From NCBI GenBank assembly GCA_937936805.1, contig CALDDP010000047.1:1-32802 (forward strand): a stretch of 32,802 bases of DNA, written 5' to 3'. Below the pieces are notes generated by a model. That model did no database searches. It saw only the letters and a list, made by a program, of their open reading frames with translations, and was not told the origin of the DNA. Shown in pieces: positions 16,563 to 24,663 of this stretch. Made by a program: the position numbers and the translations under genes. Source of the DNA: an uncultured Gammaproteobacteria bacterium. Lineage in GTDB: Bacteria; Pseudomonadota; Gammaproteobacteria; GCA-001735895. Within the stretch, counting starts at the first letter, position 1, and the number at the start of each line of letters is the position of its first letter.

Positions 16563-16808
16563 ATGTCATACACACCAGAAAACCGTGCCGAGCTGGAAGT
16601 ACTGATGCTGTACAAGTCGGCTACCAACCTCGACGGTATCAAGATCCACAAGACGGCTGAACCCTCGGTGATTGCGGCGGCAGAACGCCTGTTCGAGGGT
16701 GGTTTTATCACCCAGGTTGACGGCGGGTACCTTACCCCGCTCGGAAGCACGGCTGCCGAACATGCGCATTTGCTGTTTGATATGCTGAACGCTCGCATTG
16801 AACAATAA
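16563..16808 (+). CDS. TIGR02647 family DNA-binding-like protein
   Basis: This 81-residue cytosolic protein begins MSYTPENRAELEVLM and contains GIKIHKTAEPSVIAAAERLFEGGFIT, DGGYLTPLG and AAEHAHLL. This pattern fits the TIGR02647 family of small proteins, which is restricted to gammaproteobacteria and annotated as putative DNA-binding. The middle resembles a winged-helix: a helix, then the RLFEGGFITQVDGGYLT wing. I choose ATG 16563, which gives the family's N-terminus and has CAGG upstream, over ATG 16533, which adds ten unrelated residues. Its targets are unknown. It is surrounded by signalling genes but separated from both neighbours by more than 130 nt. Confidence 0.8.
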   Translation: MSYTPENRAELEVLMLYKSATNLDGIKIHKTAEPSVIAAAERLFEGGFITQVDGGYLTPLGSTAAEHAHLLFDMLNARIEQ

Positions 16809-16947
16809 GCGCTCTCTGGAAAATATCGTCGATAGATTCGAGCCGAACAAAGGGAAGTATTCGTTCAGGAAAAAAATGCGCTTTCACTTATACTATTTCC
16901 AGTCGGCGCCATGAAATTCATCGGCAATAAAAATCGAATGCATAGAC

Positions 16948-18183
16948 ATGATCGAAACCAGAATACCGGATATTTCTACGCTGCGGCGTATCAAGGTGAC
17001 TTCCGAGTTACCCGAGAACCACCTGATAGCACTCGCCAATCAGCTTGAAGTATTTACTGCCCGAAACAAGGAGTTACTGCTTGAGATCGGTTCGACCGAA
17101 AAGACCAGTCTCTATATTATCAAGGGCAAAGTCTCGCTTAACGCCAGCGATGGCAAAACAAGAATCATAACGGTAGACGAATCCCAGGAATCAAGGCCCG
17201 TCGCTCAATTGCGACCTTGTATCTATGACGTAACAGCGCTTGGGCCTGTCGACTATATGAAAATCGATACCCAGCGGTTCGTTGATTTCGCCCAGCTAAC
17301 CGAGAGCTCCGTGACTGATATCAGTGTGCATTCCCTGTTCAGCGATGACGAAGAAGACGATTCCATTGTTAACCATCTCTACCATAACCTGATGGACAAA
17401 AGTATCCTGCTGCCCGAATTGCCGTCGGTGGCTGACCGGATTCAACGGATTTACAACGGTGAATCTACCGATATCGATGCCATGGCGCACATACTGATTG
17501 CTTATCCTGACGTTGCCCGAAAAATCAAGAATGTGGCTCGCTACGCCAAGAATTATGATATCGGCGCGACCGAAAAAACCCGCCGTTCCATTGAACAGCT
17601 GGGGGTACTGGCCGTGTACTGTCTGATCATGACTTACGCGGTCGGCAAGCTGGTCAAACGCCTGCCGGAGAGTCATTTGCGGCTGGTTGTTTCGTTTTGG
17701 GACCACAGCCTGAATGTCGCTGCGATCAGTCGCGTCCTGGCAAAGAAAACCAGGCTGGTTTCACCTGATCTGGCAATGCTGGCCGGCCTGGTTCATGGCA
17801 TCGGTGTGCTGGTCATTGATGATTTTTTATTACAACACAATAACCTGATGCTGGATCATCTCGAAATTGACCATGCCGTACAGGTGATGCGCCCCGAAAT
17901 TTCCAGCCTGCTGCTACGCAAATGGAATTTTAGCGACGATCTGATTTTAGTGGCGGAAGAGTGCGGCGACTGGTCGCGCAACAAAGAGGGTGAAGCAGAT
18001 TTATGCGACCTGGTTCTGGCCGCGAATTATCTCGGCCTGATGAAGAATGACAAAAATCATTCTCTGCCACATGTCGACACTATGCCCGCAATAGCAAAAC
18101 TCGCTATATCGCCTGAAGACAGTATTAGTGCAATAAAGGAAGCGTCGGTAGTGAGAAGAAATATTAAAAAATTGTTCAGTTAG
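16948..18183 (+). CDS. cNMP-binding-like / HDOD domain protein
   Basis: This 411-residue cytosolic protein has an N-terminal domain (about 8-115) with the beta-roll layout of cyclic-nucleotide-binding proteins (KELLLEIGSTEKTSLYIIKG, then a degraded phosphate-binding cassette). An HDOD domain follows (about 145-345; PELPSVADRIQRI near its start, IEQLGVLAVYCLI in the middle). The HD pair is replaced by HG in LAGLVHGIGV, so it should be non-catalytic and act as a scaffold or ligand sensor. The nucleotide pocket lacks the usual Arg cassette, so cAMP binding is doubtful. An acidic linker (SDDEEDD) joins the domains. It is the second HDOD protein in this block. Its stop overlaps the end of a small minus-strand frame at 18180. 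No strong Shine-Dalgarno precedes the ATG. Confidence 0.83.
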   Translation: MIETRIPDISTLRRIKVTSELPENHLIALANQLEVFTARNKELLLEIGSTEKTSLYIIKGKVSLNASDGKTRIITVDESQESRPVAQLRPCIYDVTALGPVDYMKIDTQRFVDFAQLTESSVTDISVHSLFSDDEEDDSIVNHLYHNLMDKSILLPELPSVADRIQRIYNGESTDIDAMAHILIAYPDVARKIKNVARYAKNYDIGATEKTRRSIEQLGVLAVYCLIMTYAVGKLVKRLPESHLRLVVSFWDHSLNVAAISRVLAKKTRLVSPDLAMLAGLVHGIGVLVIDDFLLQHNNLMLDHLEIDHAVQVMRPEISSLLLRKWNFSDDLILVAEECGDWSRNKEGEADLCDLVLAANYLGLMKNDKNHSLPHVDTMPAIAKLAISPEDSISAIKEASVVRRNIKKLFS

Positions 18184-18320
18184 GATTTTTGCAGCGCGCC
18201 ATCGGCACGTCGTTCGAGCCGGCGCCAAATCACGATGCGTCGCGCGGCTTCACCGGGAACCACAGCCCGCGCATGGTTTGATGCCGCTTTGATGACATTG
18301 CCAGGATTTATCGTTTTCAT
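18180..18320 (-). CDS. Small basic hypothetical protein downstream of slp
   Basis: This 46-codon frame starts at ATG 18318-18320 with a strong GGAG six nt upstream (CTGGAGTATCAA before the ATG). It encodes a basic peptide, MKTINPGNVIKAAS followed by an Arg-rich tail RRIVIWRRLERRADG. It begins 40 nt after the Slp lipoprotein gene ends on the same strand, so the two could be cotranscribed. Its stop overlaps the stop region of the convergent HDOD gene. I recognise no family. The ribosome site is its best support. Confidence 0.45.
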   Translation of the reverse strand: MKTINPGNVIKAASNHARAVVPGEAARRIVIWRRLERRADGALQKS

Positions 18321-18360
18321 TTGATACTCCAGGTTTGGCTGTGCGCTGACGGTACCAGGC

Positions 18361-18906
18361 TCAGGGATATCGCGGGTAGCGATTATAGTATCCGGGATAT
18401 CGAAAGCGGAGATCATAATACCACCAGGGTGGCGGGTAGTTGGGATATAGAACTACGTCGTCTGCTCCCCAAAGGTAAGACCCTTCAACGGAAACAATCG
18501 GGAAGACGTAGTCATACCCGCCGATAGGCCGTTCAATGCTGTCTTCGATCCTCCCGACCACGGTTAACAGCCGGCCAACCTCGTACACCACCGGGTCGAT
18601 AAACCCGTCAAAGCTGGCAATGAAGCGGCCGTCACTGTTGCCGTTTGTGTCTGGTTTCCCGTTGTCCCGCAACTGACGGCGAACTATTTCGACCCAGGTT
18701 TTATCGGTCTTGTTCTCGACTTTTGATATCTCGCCACCCCAGCGCAGTTCGGCACCCATGTATTGATCGATATCCAGCCGTACCGCGGCCAGCGACGGGT
18801 TGTCAGGCGGAATTTTACTGATCGCCTCGGGTGGTTTGCTGGCGCAGCCGCCGGCAAGCGCAATCAAGACAACGAGCCCGATATGTATCCTGAATTTCTG
18901 CATCAT
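18361..18906 (-). CDS. slp: Slp family outer-membrane lipoprotein
   Basis: This is a lipoprotein of about 181 residues. A basic start and hydrophobic core lead to a lipobox (ALAGGC), so the Cys near residue 21 should be lipidated. The mature part matches Slp, the starvation- and stationary-phase-inducible outer-membrane lipoprotein: KPPEAIS, the AELRWGGEI strand, VEIVRRQL, GRFIASFDGFIDP, VGRLLTVVGRIE and the closing VEGSYLWG. It ends in an unusual Tyr/Pro-rich tail (YPGYYNRYPRYP). Two adjacent ATGs (18906 and 18903) are candidate starts; a TTG 12 nt further upstream is also in frame. None has a clear Shine-Dalgarno. Slp's exact role is unknown; in E. coli it is linked to acid and starvation stress. 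Confidence 0.88.
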   Translation of the reverse strand: MMQKFRIHIGLVVLIALAGGCASKPPEAISKIPPDNPSLAAVRLDIDQYMGAELRWGGEISKVENKTDKTWVEIVRRQLRDNGKPDTNGNSDGRFIASFDGFIDPVVYEVGRLLTVVGRIEDSIERPIGGYDYVFPIVSVEGSYLWGADDVVLYPNYPPPWWYYDLRFRYPGYYNRYPRYP

Positions 18907-19029
18907 GCTGTAGATCAAATCACGAGAGTAAAGTTTCAGCGCCTATTCATATCACAATGCGGTTTAACGAGCATCCATTACTGGATCTAAATAACGGTTT
19001 TGACGAGGCGAAGGAATCAATTGCGAAGT

Positions 19030-21573
19030 CTAGTTGCAGTCACCCAACCCATTTATCCAGGTGGTCAGCAAATTGATTCCACTGCTATCCACCTGGTTGG
19101 AACCCAGTGGCGGCATGCCCTGGCTGTCGCGGCGATTTGCCCTTGCAATGACTAACGAGCGTGCCGCGTCGCCGGGCGCGATTAGACGGGCTGAGGCGAT
19201 TCCGAGATCGCCTTGCAGCGGCGTTGCGTCACAGGCGTTGGTATTTACCAGTGAGGTCGTATAGCGGAGGTCCATCGTGGACGGTGTGGGTCCACCCGGG
19301 CGGTGGCATTGCGCGCAATTCGTATGCAGGTAAGCACGCGCGCGCTCGGAAACACTGGCACCTGAATCGGCCGGATCAGGCATCACCGGAAGACTAGAGG
19401 CCGCCCCGGGTAACGGCGAGGTGAACATCATGACATGGTCGATAGTCTCCAGTTGATTGGACGTCCGCGAGGTAGAAGGATAGGTAAAACCCTTGTTGAG
19501 CTGAGATGTTTCCGGCCCCAGCGCAAAGTTTGCAGTACTGGTGTGACACTCCATGCATTGACCCTCAGACGGAAAAGTCCATAGCTGGCCATCGATGAGA
19601 ACGTTTTTGCCGCCTTTTACACGACTGGCTTCAGTTTGCTGGGCATTCCATTCGTAGGTATAACCCGCCCAGACGCCGTCAGGGTGTCGCATCAGGTGAC
19701 GCGTCTCGACCAGGTTGCCATTAAGGCTGAAGTTTTTGACGATTACGCTACCGTTCGGAAATTCCCAGTCGTCTTCTGCATTTCGGGTTATTGTAGTGCC
19801 GTTGGGCAAGCCAATGTAGCGATCCTTTTGTGCGCCGTCGGACCAGAAAGGCGCGTTGATATCGTAAGGCAATAAACCCGTGTAAGGCCGGGTAATATCA
19901 GCCGGGTCGGTGCAACCGGTAGCTGAAAGCAGAGTCGGTATCGTGTCGGCTGCTGGAGGCCCGGCTGGTACCAGCTTGCGCAAGCGGCTATTGTTGATAT
20001 CGGTAAAATAAAGCTCGCCATATTGATCTACACCAAACGAAGTCGGGCCGAAATTCGTATCGATTAGCTGGTCATTCGTAAATCCACCCAGCCCGTCTGA
20101 TTGTAACGCCCAGAAACGACCTGATCCGTAATCAGCGAAAACGTAGCGGCCAATCAGTCCCGGAATCGCTGAACCTCGATAGACGTAGCCGCCAGTAATC
20201 GAATTGCCAAGGCTGTGGGGATACTCGGAAACCGGGTCGATCAAGCCAGTGCCACATCCTGCTGGATTGTAATTATGGGCCCCTTCGCGACAGCGCCAGC
20301 CGTAATTCCCGCCGCGTTCGATGACGTCCACTTCTTCATAGCTGCCCTGACCTACATCCGCGAGCCAGAGCCCGCCGGTAGCTGAATCAAAACTCCAGCG
20401 CCACGGATTGCGCAAGCCCCAGGCGTATATCTCGGGACAGGCGGCTGCATTTGCTCCGGGTCCGCACTTTGCGTTACCGGCAAAGGGATTGTCAACGGGA
20501 ATAGCGTAGGGATTAGCGGGATAAGATACTCCGGGTCCGAGCACATCGATGCGTAACATCGAGCCGAGCAAGCGAGTCGTGTCCTGTGCCCGGTCGTTCG
20601 GATCGCCACCGCTACCGCCATCCCCCAGACCAATATACAGGTTACCGTCCAGACCGAACGCGATATCCCCACCGTTATGATTGTCAAAGTCCTGATCGAC
20701 TCTCAGTATTACCTGTTCCACGGTCCCGCCACCGGGATTGGTGACATTGTCCAGAATGAAGCGGGAAATGACCGAGCGCATCGCGGGACCGCTATGGTCA
20801 ATCGTGTACGAGAGGAAGATTTCGGGAGTATTGGGGTAATCAGGGTGAAATGCCATGCCTAGCAAACCGCCTTCTGATGCAGTGCGCACAATCCCGGAAA
20901 GATCCAGGTAGGTCGAAGTCGTGGTCGCATTATCGGGATCGAAAGTTACCAATTGGCCCGATTTTCTCAGTATGAACCAGCGTGGATCGACACCAGGTTC
21001 CAGCAGCATTTTGGTCGGCTGTGAGATATTGGGTAGGGCGGGGAACGGATCGATTACAGCAACAGTTGAATCTTCATTGGGTCGAGCCGGGGCAATGCAG
21101 GTTTGATTATCCGGACGATTGTCGAGGCCGGGCAAGCTTGAAAAATCATCGGTGGTAATAATGCCGGTAGCATTGGCTTGAGAAATTGTGGCATTAACAG
21201 GCGCCGACAAGGTCACAACCAGAGTTTCATTTGCTTCAATCTCAGTGTCGCCTTCTATTGTGACGTTTATCGTTTGATCAATGGTGCCGGCAGAAAACTG
21301 CAATGAACCACTGGTCGCCTGGTAATCGACCCCGGCTGTGGCTGAGCCATCCGACGTCGCATAGTCAACACTGACAATTGAGGCGGAGCTAGTCGATAAG
21401 GTCACGCTAAACACCATTGTTACTGTGCCGGAGTCTCCTTCCGAGATACTGACGTTATGAATTGCAATCGAGGGCAACATCGGGGAGACCGCATCCTGCT
21501 CCGAGCTGCCGCTCCCACCACAGGCACTCAGCAGCATGCTAAAGGAGAAAATAAATGCGAAGTACTCTCGCAT
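19030..21573 (-). CDS. Lipoprotein fusing Calx-beta, PQQ-type sugar dehydrogenase and SO2930-like dihaem regions
   Basis: This 847-residue exported lipoprotein has a lipobox (MLLSAC, C18). A Calx-beta domain (about 35-145; SISEGDSGTVTMVF, GTATAGVDY-like core) is followed by a glucose/sorbosone dehydrogenase beta-propeller (about 165-540; GGLLGMAFHPDYP, LYIGLGDGGSGGDPND, GLRNPWRWSFD, GNYGWRCREG). The C-terminal part (about 545-847) resembles the SO2930 family dihaem cytochrome: PFWSDGAQKDRYI, HPDGVWAGYTYEWN, and two haem c sites CMECH (673-677) and CAQCH (753-757), ending GMPPLGSNQVD. The propeller would oxidise a sugar or alcohol with PQQ in the periplasm and could pass electrons to the haems of the same chain. 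No PQQ synthesis gene is here. The ATG lacks a strong ribosome site. Confidence 0.9.
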   Translation of the reverse strand: MREYFAFIFSFSMLLSACGGSGSSEQDAVSPMLPSIAIHNVSISEGDSGTVTMVFSVTLSTSSASIVSVDYATSDGSATAGVDYQATSGSLQFSAGTIDQTINVTIEGDTEIEANETLVVTLSAPVNATISQANATGIITTDDFSSLPGLDNRPDNQTCIAPARPNEDSTVAVIDPFPALPNISQPTKMLLEPGVDPRWFILRKSGQLVTFDPDNATTTSTYLDLSGIVRTASEGGLLGMAFHPDYPNTPEIFLSYTIDHSGPAMRSVISRFILDNVTNPGGGTVEQVILRVDQDFDNHNGGDIAFGLDGNLYIGLGDGGSGGDPNDRAQDTTRLLGSMLRIDVLGPGVSYPANPYAIPVDNPFAGNAKCGPGANAAACPEIYAWGLRNPWRWSFDSATGGLWLADVGQGSYEEVDVIERGGNYGWRCREGAHNYNPAGCGTGLIDPVSEYPHSLGNSITGGYVYRGSAIPGLIGRYVFADYGSGRFWALQSDGLGGFTNDQLIDTNFGPTSFGVDQYGELYFTDINNSRLRKLVPAGPPAADTIPTLLSATGCTDPADITRPYTGLLPYDINAPFWSDGAQKDRYIGLPNGTTITRNAEDDWEFPNGSVIVKNFSLNGNLVETRHLMRHPDGVWAGYTYEWNAQQTEASRVKGGKNVLIDGQLWTFPSEGQCMECHTSTANFALGPETSQLNKGFTYPSTSRTSNQLETIDHVMMFTSPLPGAASSLPVMPDPADSGASVSERARAYLHTNCAQCHRPGGPTPSTMDLRYTTSLVNTNACDATPLQGDLGIASARLIAPGDAARSLVIARANRRDSQGMPPLGSNQVDSSGINLLTTWINGLGDCN

Positions 21574-21885
21574 GCGGTTGCACCCTCATAAATGATTATT
21601 CTGAATCTGCTTTGGTCTGGTCATTCTACTTAAGTGGCCAGGGGCTTTTGTTTCGGATAATGTATTGTGGGCCAAAGTCGTATTTAACGCTGCGAACTAA
21701 GTTACAGGGAAAGTCACCATAAACAGCCGTATGACGGCAATTATTAATATATTTTCTACCTGGGTATCGATTATCCAACCTTTTGGCGCCACATAATGAT
21801 ACTTATTTATAATTAGTTGCTAAATGCAACTAAATTACTATGGTATGCGAATCTCTTCAAATAACGTCAGGCAGGAGGTTCGGAA
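21574..21885. other. 312-nt divergent intergenic region
   Basis: This gap lies between the leftward dehydrogenase-cytochrome gene and the rightward gene for a small exported protein. It is AT-rich in its right half and holds an 8-bp-arm inverted repeat at 21813-21833. There is also GGAGG about 7 nt before the ATG at 21886. No coding frame looks real. Confidence 0.55.
21813..21833. promoter_or_regulatory. Palindromic operator overlapping a promoter candidate
   Basis: TTAGTTGC-TAAAT-GCAACTAA is a perfect inverted repeat with 8-bp arms, 52 nt before the ATG at 21886. TTGCTA (21817-21822) and TATGGT (21839-21844) would make a -35/-10 pair with a 16-nt spacer, so a repressor at this palindrome would cover the promoter. 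The form suits a dimeric winged-helix or TetR-type regulator; none is encoded nearby. Confidence 0.4.
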
Positions 21886-22362
21886 ATGAAAACGATTATA
21901 AAAGGGCTGCTGGTATTGCTAGGGCTAACAAATTCGATGGTCAGTGCTGATGCGTTGCGCGAAGCAGATGATATCTACATCGGATTTCAGATGACGACTT
22001 CACTCGATTCGATATCAAGGGGACTATTCTCAGGTCACCATCAGTATAACTACCTCTTTGTCCAGCAAAGGAATGGCATCAAGGACGGAATAGTACTTAC
22101 CCAGGATAACTATGGTAATCGAAGCCTGAACTATCTGAGACCATCTGACAGCTTCGATATTGGACGGAGCAGGGTTGTGGAATATGCGGTGCCTATTATG
22201 CAACTCGAAGCACAGGATAGTCCTAATACTGAGCCACCCACTACCGAGAAATCCAATACTAATGTTTCAACAGCTATTGCAGTAGCGGGTTTGGCGGCTC
22301 TCGTGGCACTCCCCATAATGATCAAAAATGATCTCGAAAAAGACTGGGAACCGGATGATTGA
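21886..22362 (+). CDS. Unknown exported protein with a C-terminal membrane segment
   Basis: This 158-residue protein has a clear signal peptide (basic MKTIIK, hydrophobic core, likely cleavage after VSA near residue 21) and a strong GGAGG 7 nt before its ATG. The exported middle is rich in Ser, Asn, Gln and Tyr (DDIYIGFQMTTSLDS; HHQYNYLFVQQ) and reads like a small beta domain. A Ser/Thr/Pro/Glu linker (about 111-127) leads to a hydrophobic helix (128-146), followed by an acidic cytosolic or periplasmic tail. I do not recognise a family. A palindrome and promoter candidate sit just upstream, so it is probably regulated on its own. Its residue bias and isolation suggest a lineage-specific gene. 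Confidence 0.75.
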   Translation: MKTIIKGLLVLLGLTNSMVSADALREADDIYIGFQMTTSLDSISRGLFSGHHQYNYLFVQQRNGIKDGIVLTQDNYGNRSLNYLRPSDSFDIGRSRVVEYAVPIMQLEAQDSPNTEPPTTEKSNTNVSTAIAVAGLAALVALPIMIKNDLEKDWEPDD

Positions 22363-22372
22363 GCTTCAAATT

Positions 22373-22419
22373 GGGGTCACAATATTCGCTAGTAATCGGA
22401 ATAATTGTAATCTGACCCC
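22373..22419. repeat. REP-like palindromic element between convergent genes
   Basis: GGGGTCA (22373-22379) and TGACCCC (22413-22419) form 7-bp arms around 33 nt. The inner sequence includes a loosely paired CAATATT/AATTGTAAT region, and the right edge continues GATAA as in the 12-mer at 6841. Elements of this general shape are common between convergent genes in gammaproteobacterial genomes and can terminate or protect transcripts. It lies between the unknown exported protein and the TPR gene. Confidence 0.45.
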
Positions 22420-22434
22420 GATAAGATTTCCCGG

Positions 22435-23784
22435 TTAGTGCGTCATCGCAACCGCATCGGCATAGCTCGACCGCTCAGCGACGTGATCGAAGCCGATTGC
22501 CCCCAGTTCGTCGAGCAGCAACGCAAGAATTTCGCCGCGTTTGAGTTTGACCGCGGCATCGACCAGCAGCTGGAAAAACAGGTCCCGTTGTGCGTGACTG
22601 CCACCCATTTGCCAGAGGTTGCGCCTGGCCGGCATCATGATATCGATCACCTGTTGGTAATTCTGTTTGCGATGTGCGATCGCCGCTTCGCTTGCAGGCA
22701 GCACCGCTATGGCATATCTCGGTCCGAGGGAACCGGTGTCGTCAGCGACGAAGGCCTTCATCATCTTGACCATTTCGTCGGCTTCCTGGTAACGCCCGGC
22801 CGCGGCCAGGGCCAGGGCGCTATGGGCACTGGTAAACGGGCTTGCATGGTTGCCGACCCGGGTCTGCGCGAGATCGCCGATCGGTTGCCAGCGGTCGGCG
22901 ATATCCACTCCGCGCAACTCGAGCCTTTGTAGCAACGCGGTATCGTTCTGGATGTCGACATAGTAATCGGGAATAGCCTGCATTAGCGGTGAGTCGAGAT
23001 CGCGTAATCGATGGTCGTACAGCTCAAGGGCGGAGTCATAGTCGCCATGCTCGGTATGAAACAAGGCCAGATGCCACCACAGATGATGAACGATATGGTT
23101 TGCCGCCGACCAGTTGGTGGACAGTTCAGACAACCAGCCGACACCGTCGAGCAGGCGGCCCTGCATGATTAGAACATGAGCTACCGCATGAGCGCCCCAG
23201 CAATCTGCGGGATTGCGATCGACCGCTTCACGCCCGCATTTCTCGGCCAGCGCGTAGTCGCCATTTTCTTCCAGGCCGAAAGCACGGATAGAAAGATAAG
23301 AAGAATATCCGGATACATCGGGGTTCCAGCGCGGTGCCGCGCGCTCTGAAATGTCGCGCATCCAGGCGACCTCTCCGATCCAGAACAGCTCAGACTGCGC
23401 GATTCTCAGTGCGAACAGATCAAGCGGGTGATCATTCGCGATCTGCTCGTAATGGGTGACCGCAGCAGTGACGTTATCGACCAGTGCCGCTTCCAGCGCA
23501 GCCATATAATGGCTTTCACGTTGCGAGACCGGGGCGGCGCAGTTTTTCGCTGCCTCCAGTTCGCCGCTTGCTAACGGGTAGAGTTCCGGCTTTTTCAAGC
23601 CAGCGATCAGGGTGCCCTTAATGATGCGAGGCAGCGCGAACCCGGGGTCGGCGGCTATCGCGGCGTCCAGGTGAGCCATGGCATCGGTACGAAAACCGAC
23701 ATAGGCGTTGAAGGCGCGATCGAGTTCCTCGACCGCGGTCGAATCATCTGTTGTAACCGGGTAGCCCCGCTGATCCTGTTGCAT
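22435..23784 (-). CDS. TTC38-like tetratricopeptide repeat protein
   Basis: This 449-residue cytosolic protein is built of TPR-like helical pairs. Its best landmarks match the TTC38 family, described in animals and also found in bacteria: HAVAHVLIMQGR (199-210), HHLWWHLALFHTEHGDYDSALELYDHRL (split across 233-260) and SAHSALALAAAGRYQEA further on. TTC38 proteins are of unknown function; TPRs usually mediate protein contacts. The several conserved His residues in these helices are a family feature. There is no signal peptide. AGG lies 9-10 nt before the ATG. It follows the gamma-glutamylcyclotransferase-like gene on the same strand with a 75-nt gap, so cotranscription is possible. Confidence 0.83.
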   Translation of the reverse strand: MQQDQRGYPVTTDDSTAVEELDRAFNAYVGFRTDAMAHLDAAIAADPGFALPRIIKGTLIAGLKKPELYPLASGELEAAKNCAAPVSQRESHYMAALEAALVDNVTAAVTHYEQIANDHPLDLFALRIAQSELFWIGEVAWMRDISERAAPRWNPDVSGYSSYLSIRAFGLEENGDYALAEKCGREAVDRNPADCWGAHAVAHVLIMQGRLLDGVGWLSELSTNWSAANHIVHHLWWHLALFHTEHGDYDSALELYDHRLRDLDSPLMQAIPDYYVDIQNDTALLQRLELRGVDIADRWQPIGDLAQTRVGNHASPFTSAHSALALAAAGRYQEADEMVKMMKAFVADDTGSLGPRYAIAVLPASEAAIAHRKQNYQQVIDIMMPARRNLWQMGGSHAQRDLFFQLLVDAAVKLKRGEILALLLDELGAIGFDHVAERSSYADAVAMTH

Positions 23785-23859
23785 TCTGTTTGGCCTGGTA
23801 TCTCTTCGATCGACCTATCATCCGCCTAAATTGTACGGTCGTCCAATTTGCAACGTGGT

Positions 23860-24528
23860 TCAGAGTCGAATAAAACGCGCCGTCAGTGAATACTTGTATA
23901 TCAGCTGCAGGAAAATTCGCAATGCAAGCAGCTGGTATGCGTCGAGCATGTAACGCAACCACGGGTTTCTATTTTCAGGTTGCTGCCACAGGTAGGATGA
24001 CACGAGCCTGCCTGGTTCACCGGTTTCGATCGACGCCATCGCATCACGGTATTCGGGACTGGCGTCAGGGTGCGATCTGAGGCCCTCGGTAATAAACCCG
24101 AGGTATTCAATGGTGGGTTTCAGATCCGGGGTAGAGCGGTTGGTCTGATAAAAATACAGCGTCTCCCCGTCTTGCTCGACGACAGTGCGCCGGTACCTGT
24201 TGACGACCGGAACGACCTCGTAAAAATCCATGCGTGCGGCATCCCTGACGGAGAGAGTGTACAGAAAGCCGTGCACTGACTCACCAGGCGCAGGTTCAGC
24301 CGAGGCATAGCCGCAACCATCCCAGGGCGCGGGATGATCAAAACGCAGACCATAATCCCGTAGCGTGAAATGCCTGGTCGCAAACGGGGTGATCCGCCGT
24401 AGCTGCATTACGGCATCGCTTAGATTGGCACCGAACGCCAGATACTGAACCTTCCCGGATCCGTGTCCAAACAGGCGCTTGATGTTATGGACTTCGAACA
24501 ACAGTCTCCAGATCAGGTAACGAATCAT
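23860..24528 (-). CDS. Gamma-glutamylcyclotransferase-like protein
   Basis: This 222-residue protein has the GGCT/AIG2 fold. The substrate-loop motif YLAFGANL (29-36) corresponds to YxxYGSNL of gamma-glutamylcyclotransferases, and the catalytic Glu is probably E104 in MDFYEVVPV. RRITPFATRHFTLRDYGLRF and VHGFLYTLS are typical strands between them. Such enzymes release 5-oxoproline from gamma-glutamyl dipeptides or glutathione. The first 20 residues and the C-terminal 30 residues (LALRIFLQLIYKYSL) are hydrophobic or amphipathic, suggesting membrane association, which is unusual for the family. Ser of the usual GSN is Ala here. The start ATG lacks a clear Shine-Dalgarno. It is divergent from the cyclase-GFA gene across 135 nt. 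Confidence 0.8.
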   Translation of the reverse strand: MIRYLIWRLLFEVHNIKRLFGHGSGKVQYLAFGANLSDAVMQLRRITPFATRHFTLRDYGLRFDHPAPWDGCGYASAEPAPGESVHGFLYTLSVRDAARMDFYEVVPVVNRYRRTVVEQDGETLYFYQTNRSTPDLKPTIEYLGFITEGLRSHPDASPEYRDAMASIETGEPGRLVSSYLWQQPENRNPWLRYMLDAYQLLALRIFLQLIYKYSLTARFIRL

Positions 24529-24663
24529 GCTATGTCGGAATTATGAGTAGTAGCGGCACCATACTTATTCACGCAATTTCGGTCAATTGCCGTTTTGTTT
24601 GCCTCTTGTTAAAGCGCCCGATGTGTCGCAGGGCCCGAAATCCCGGTGTGTTAACATAGCGAT

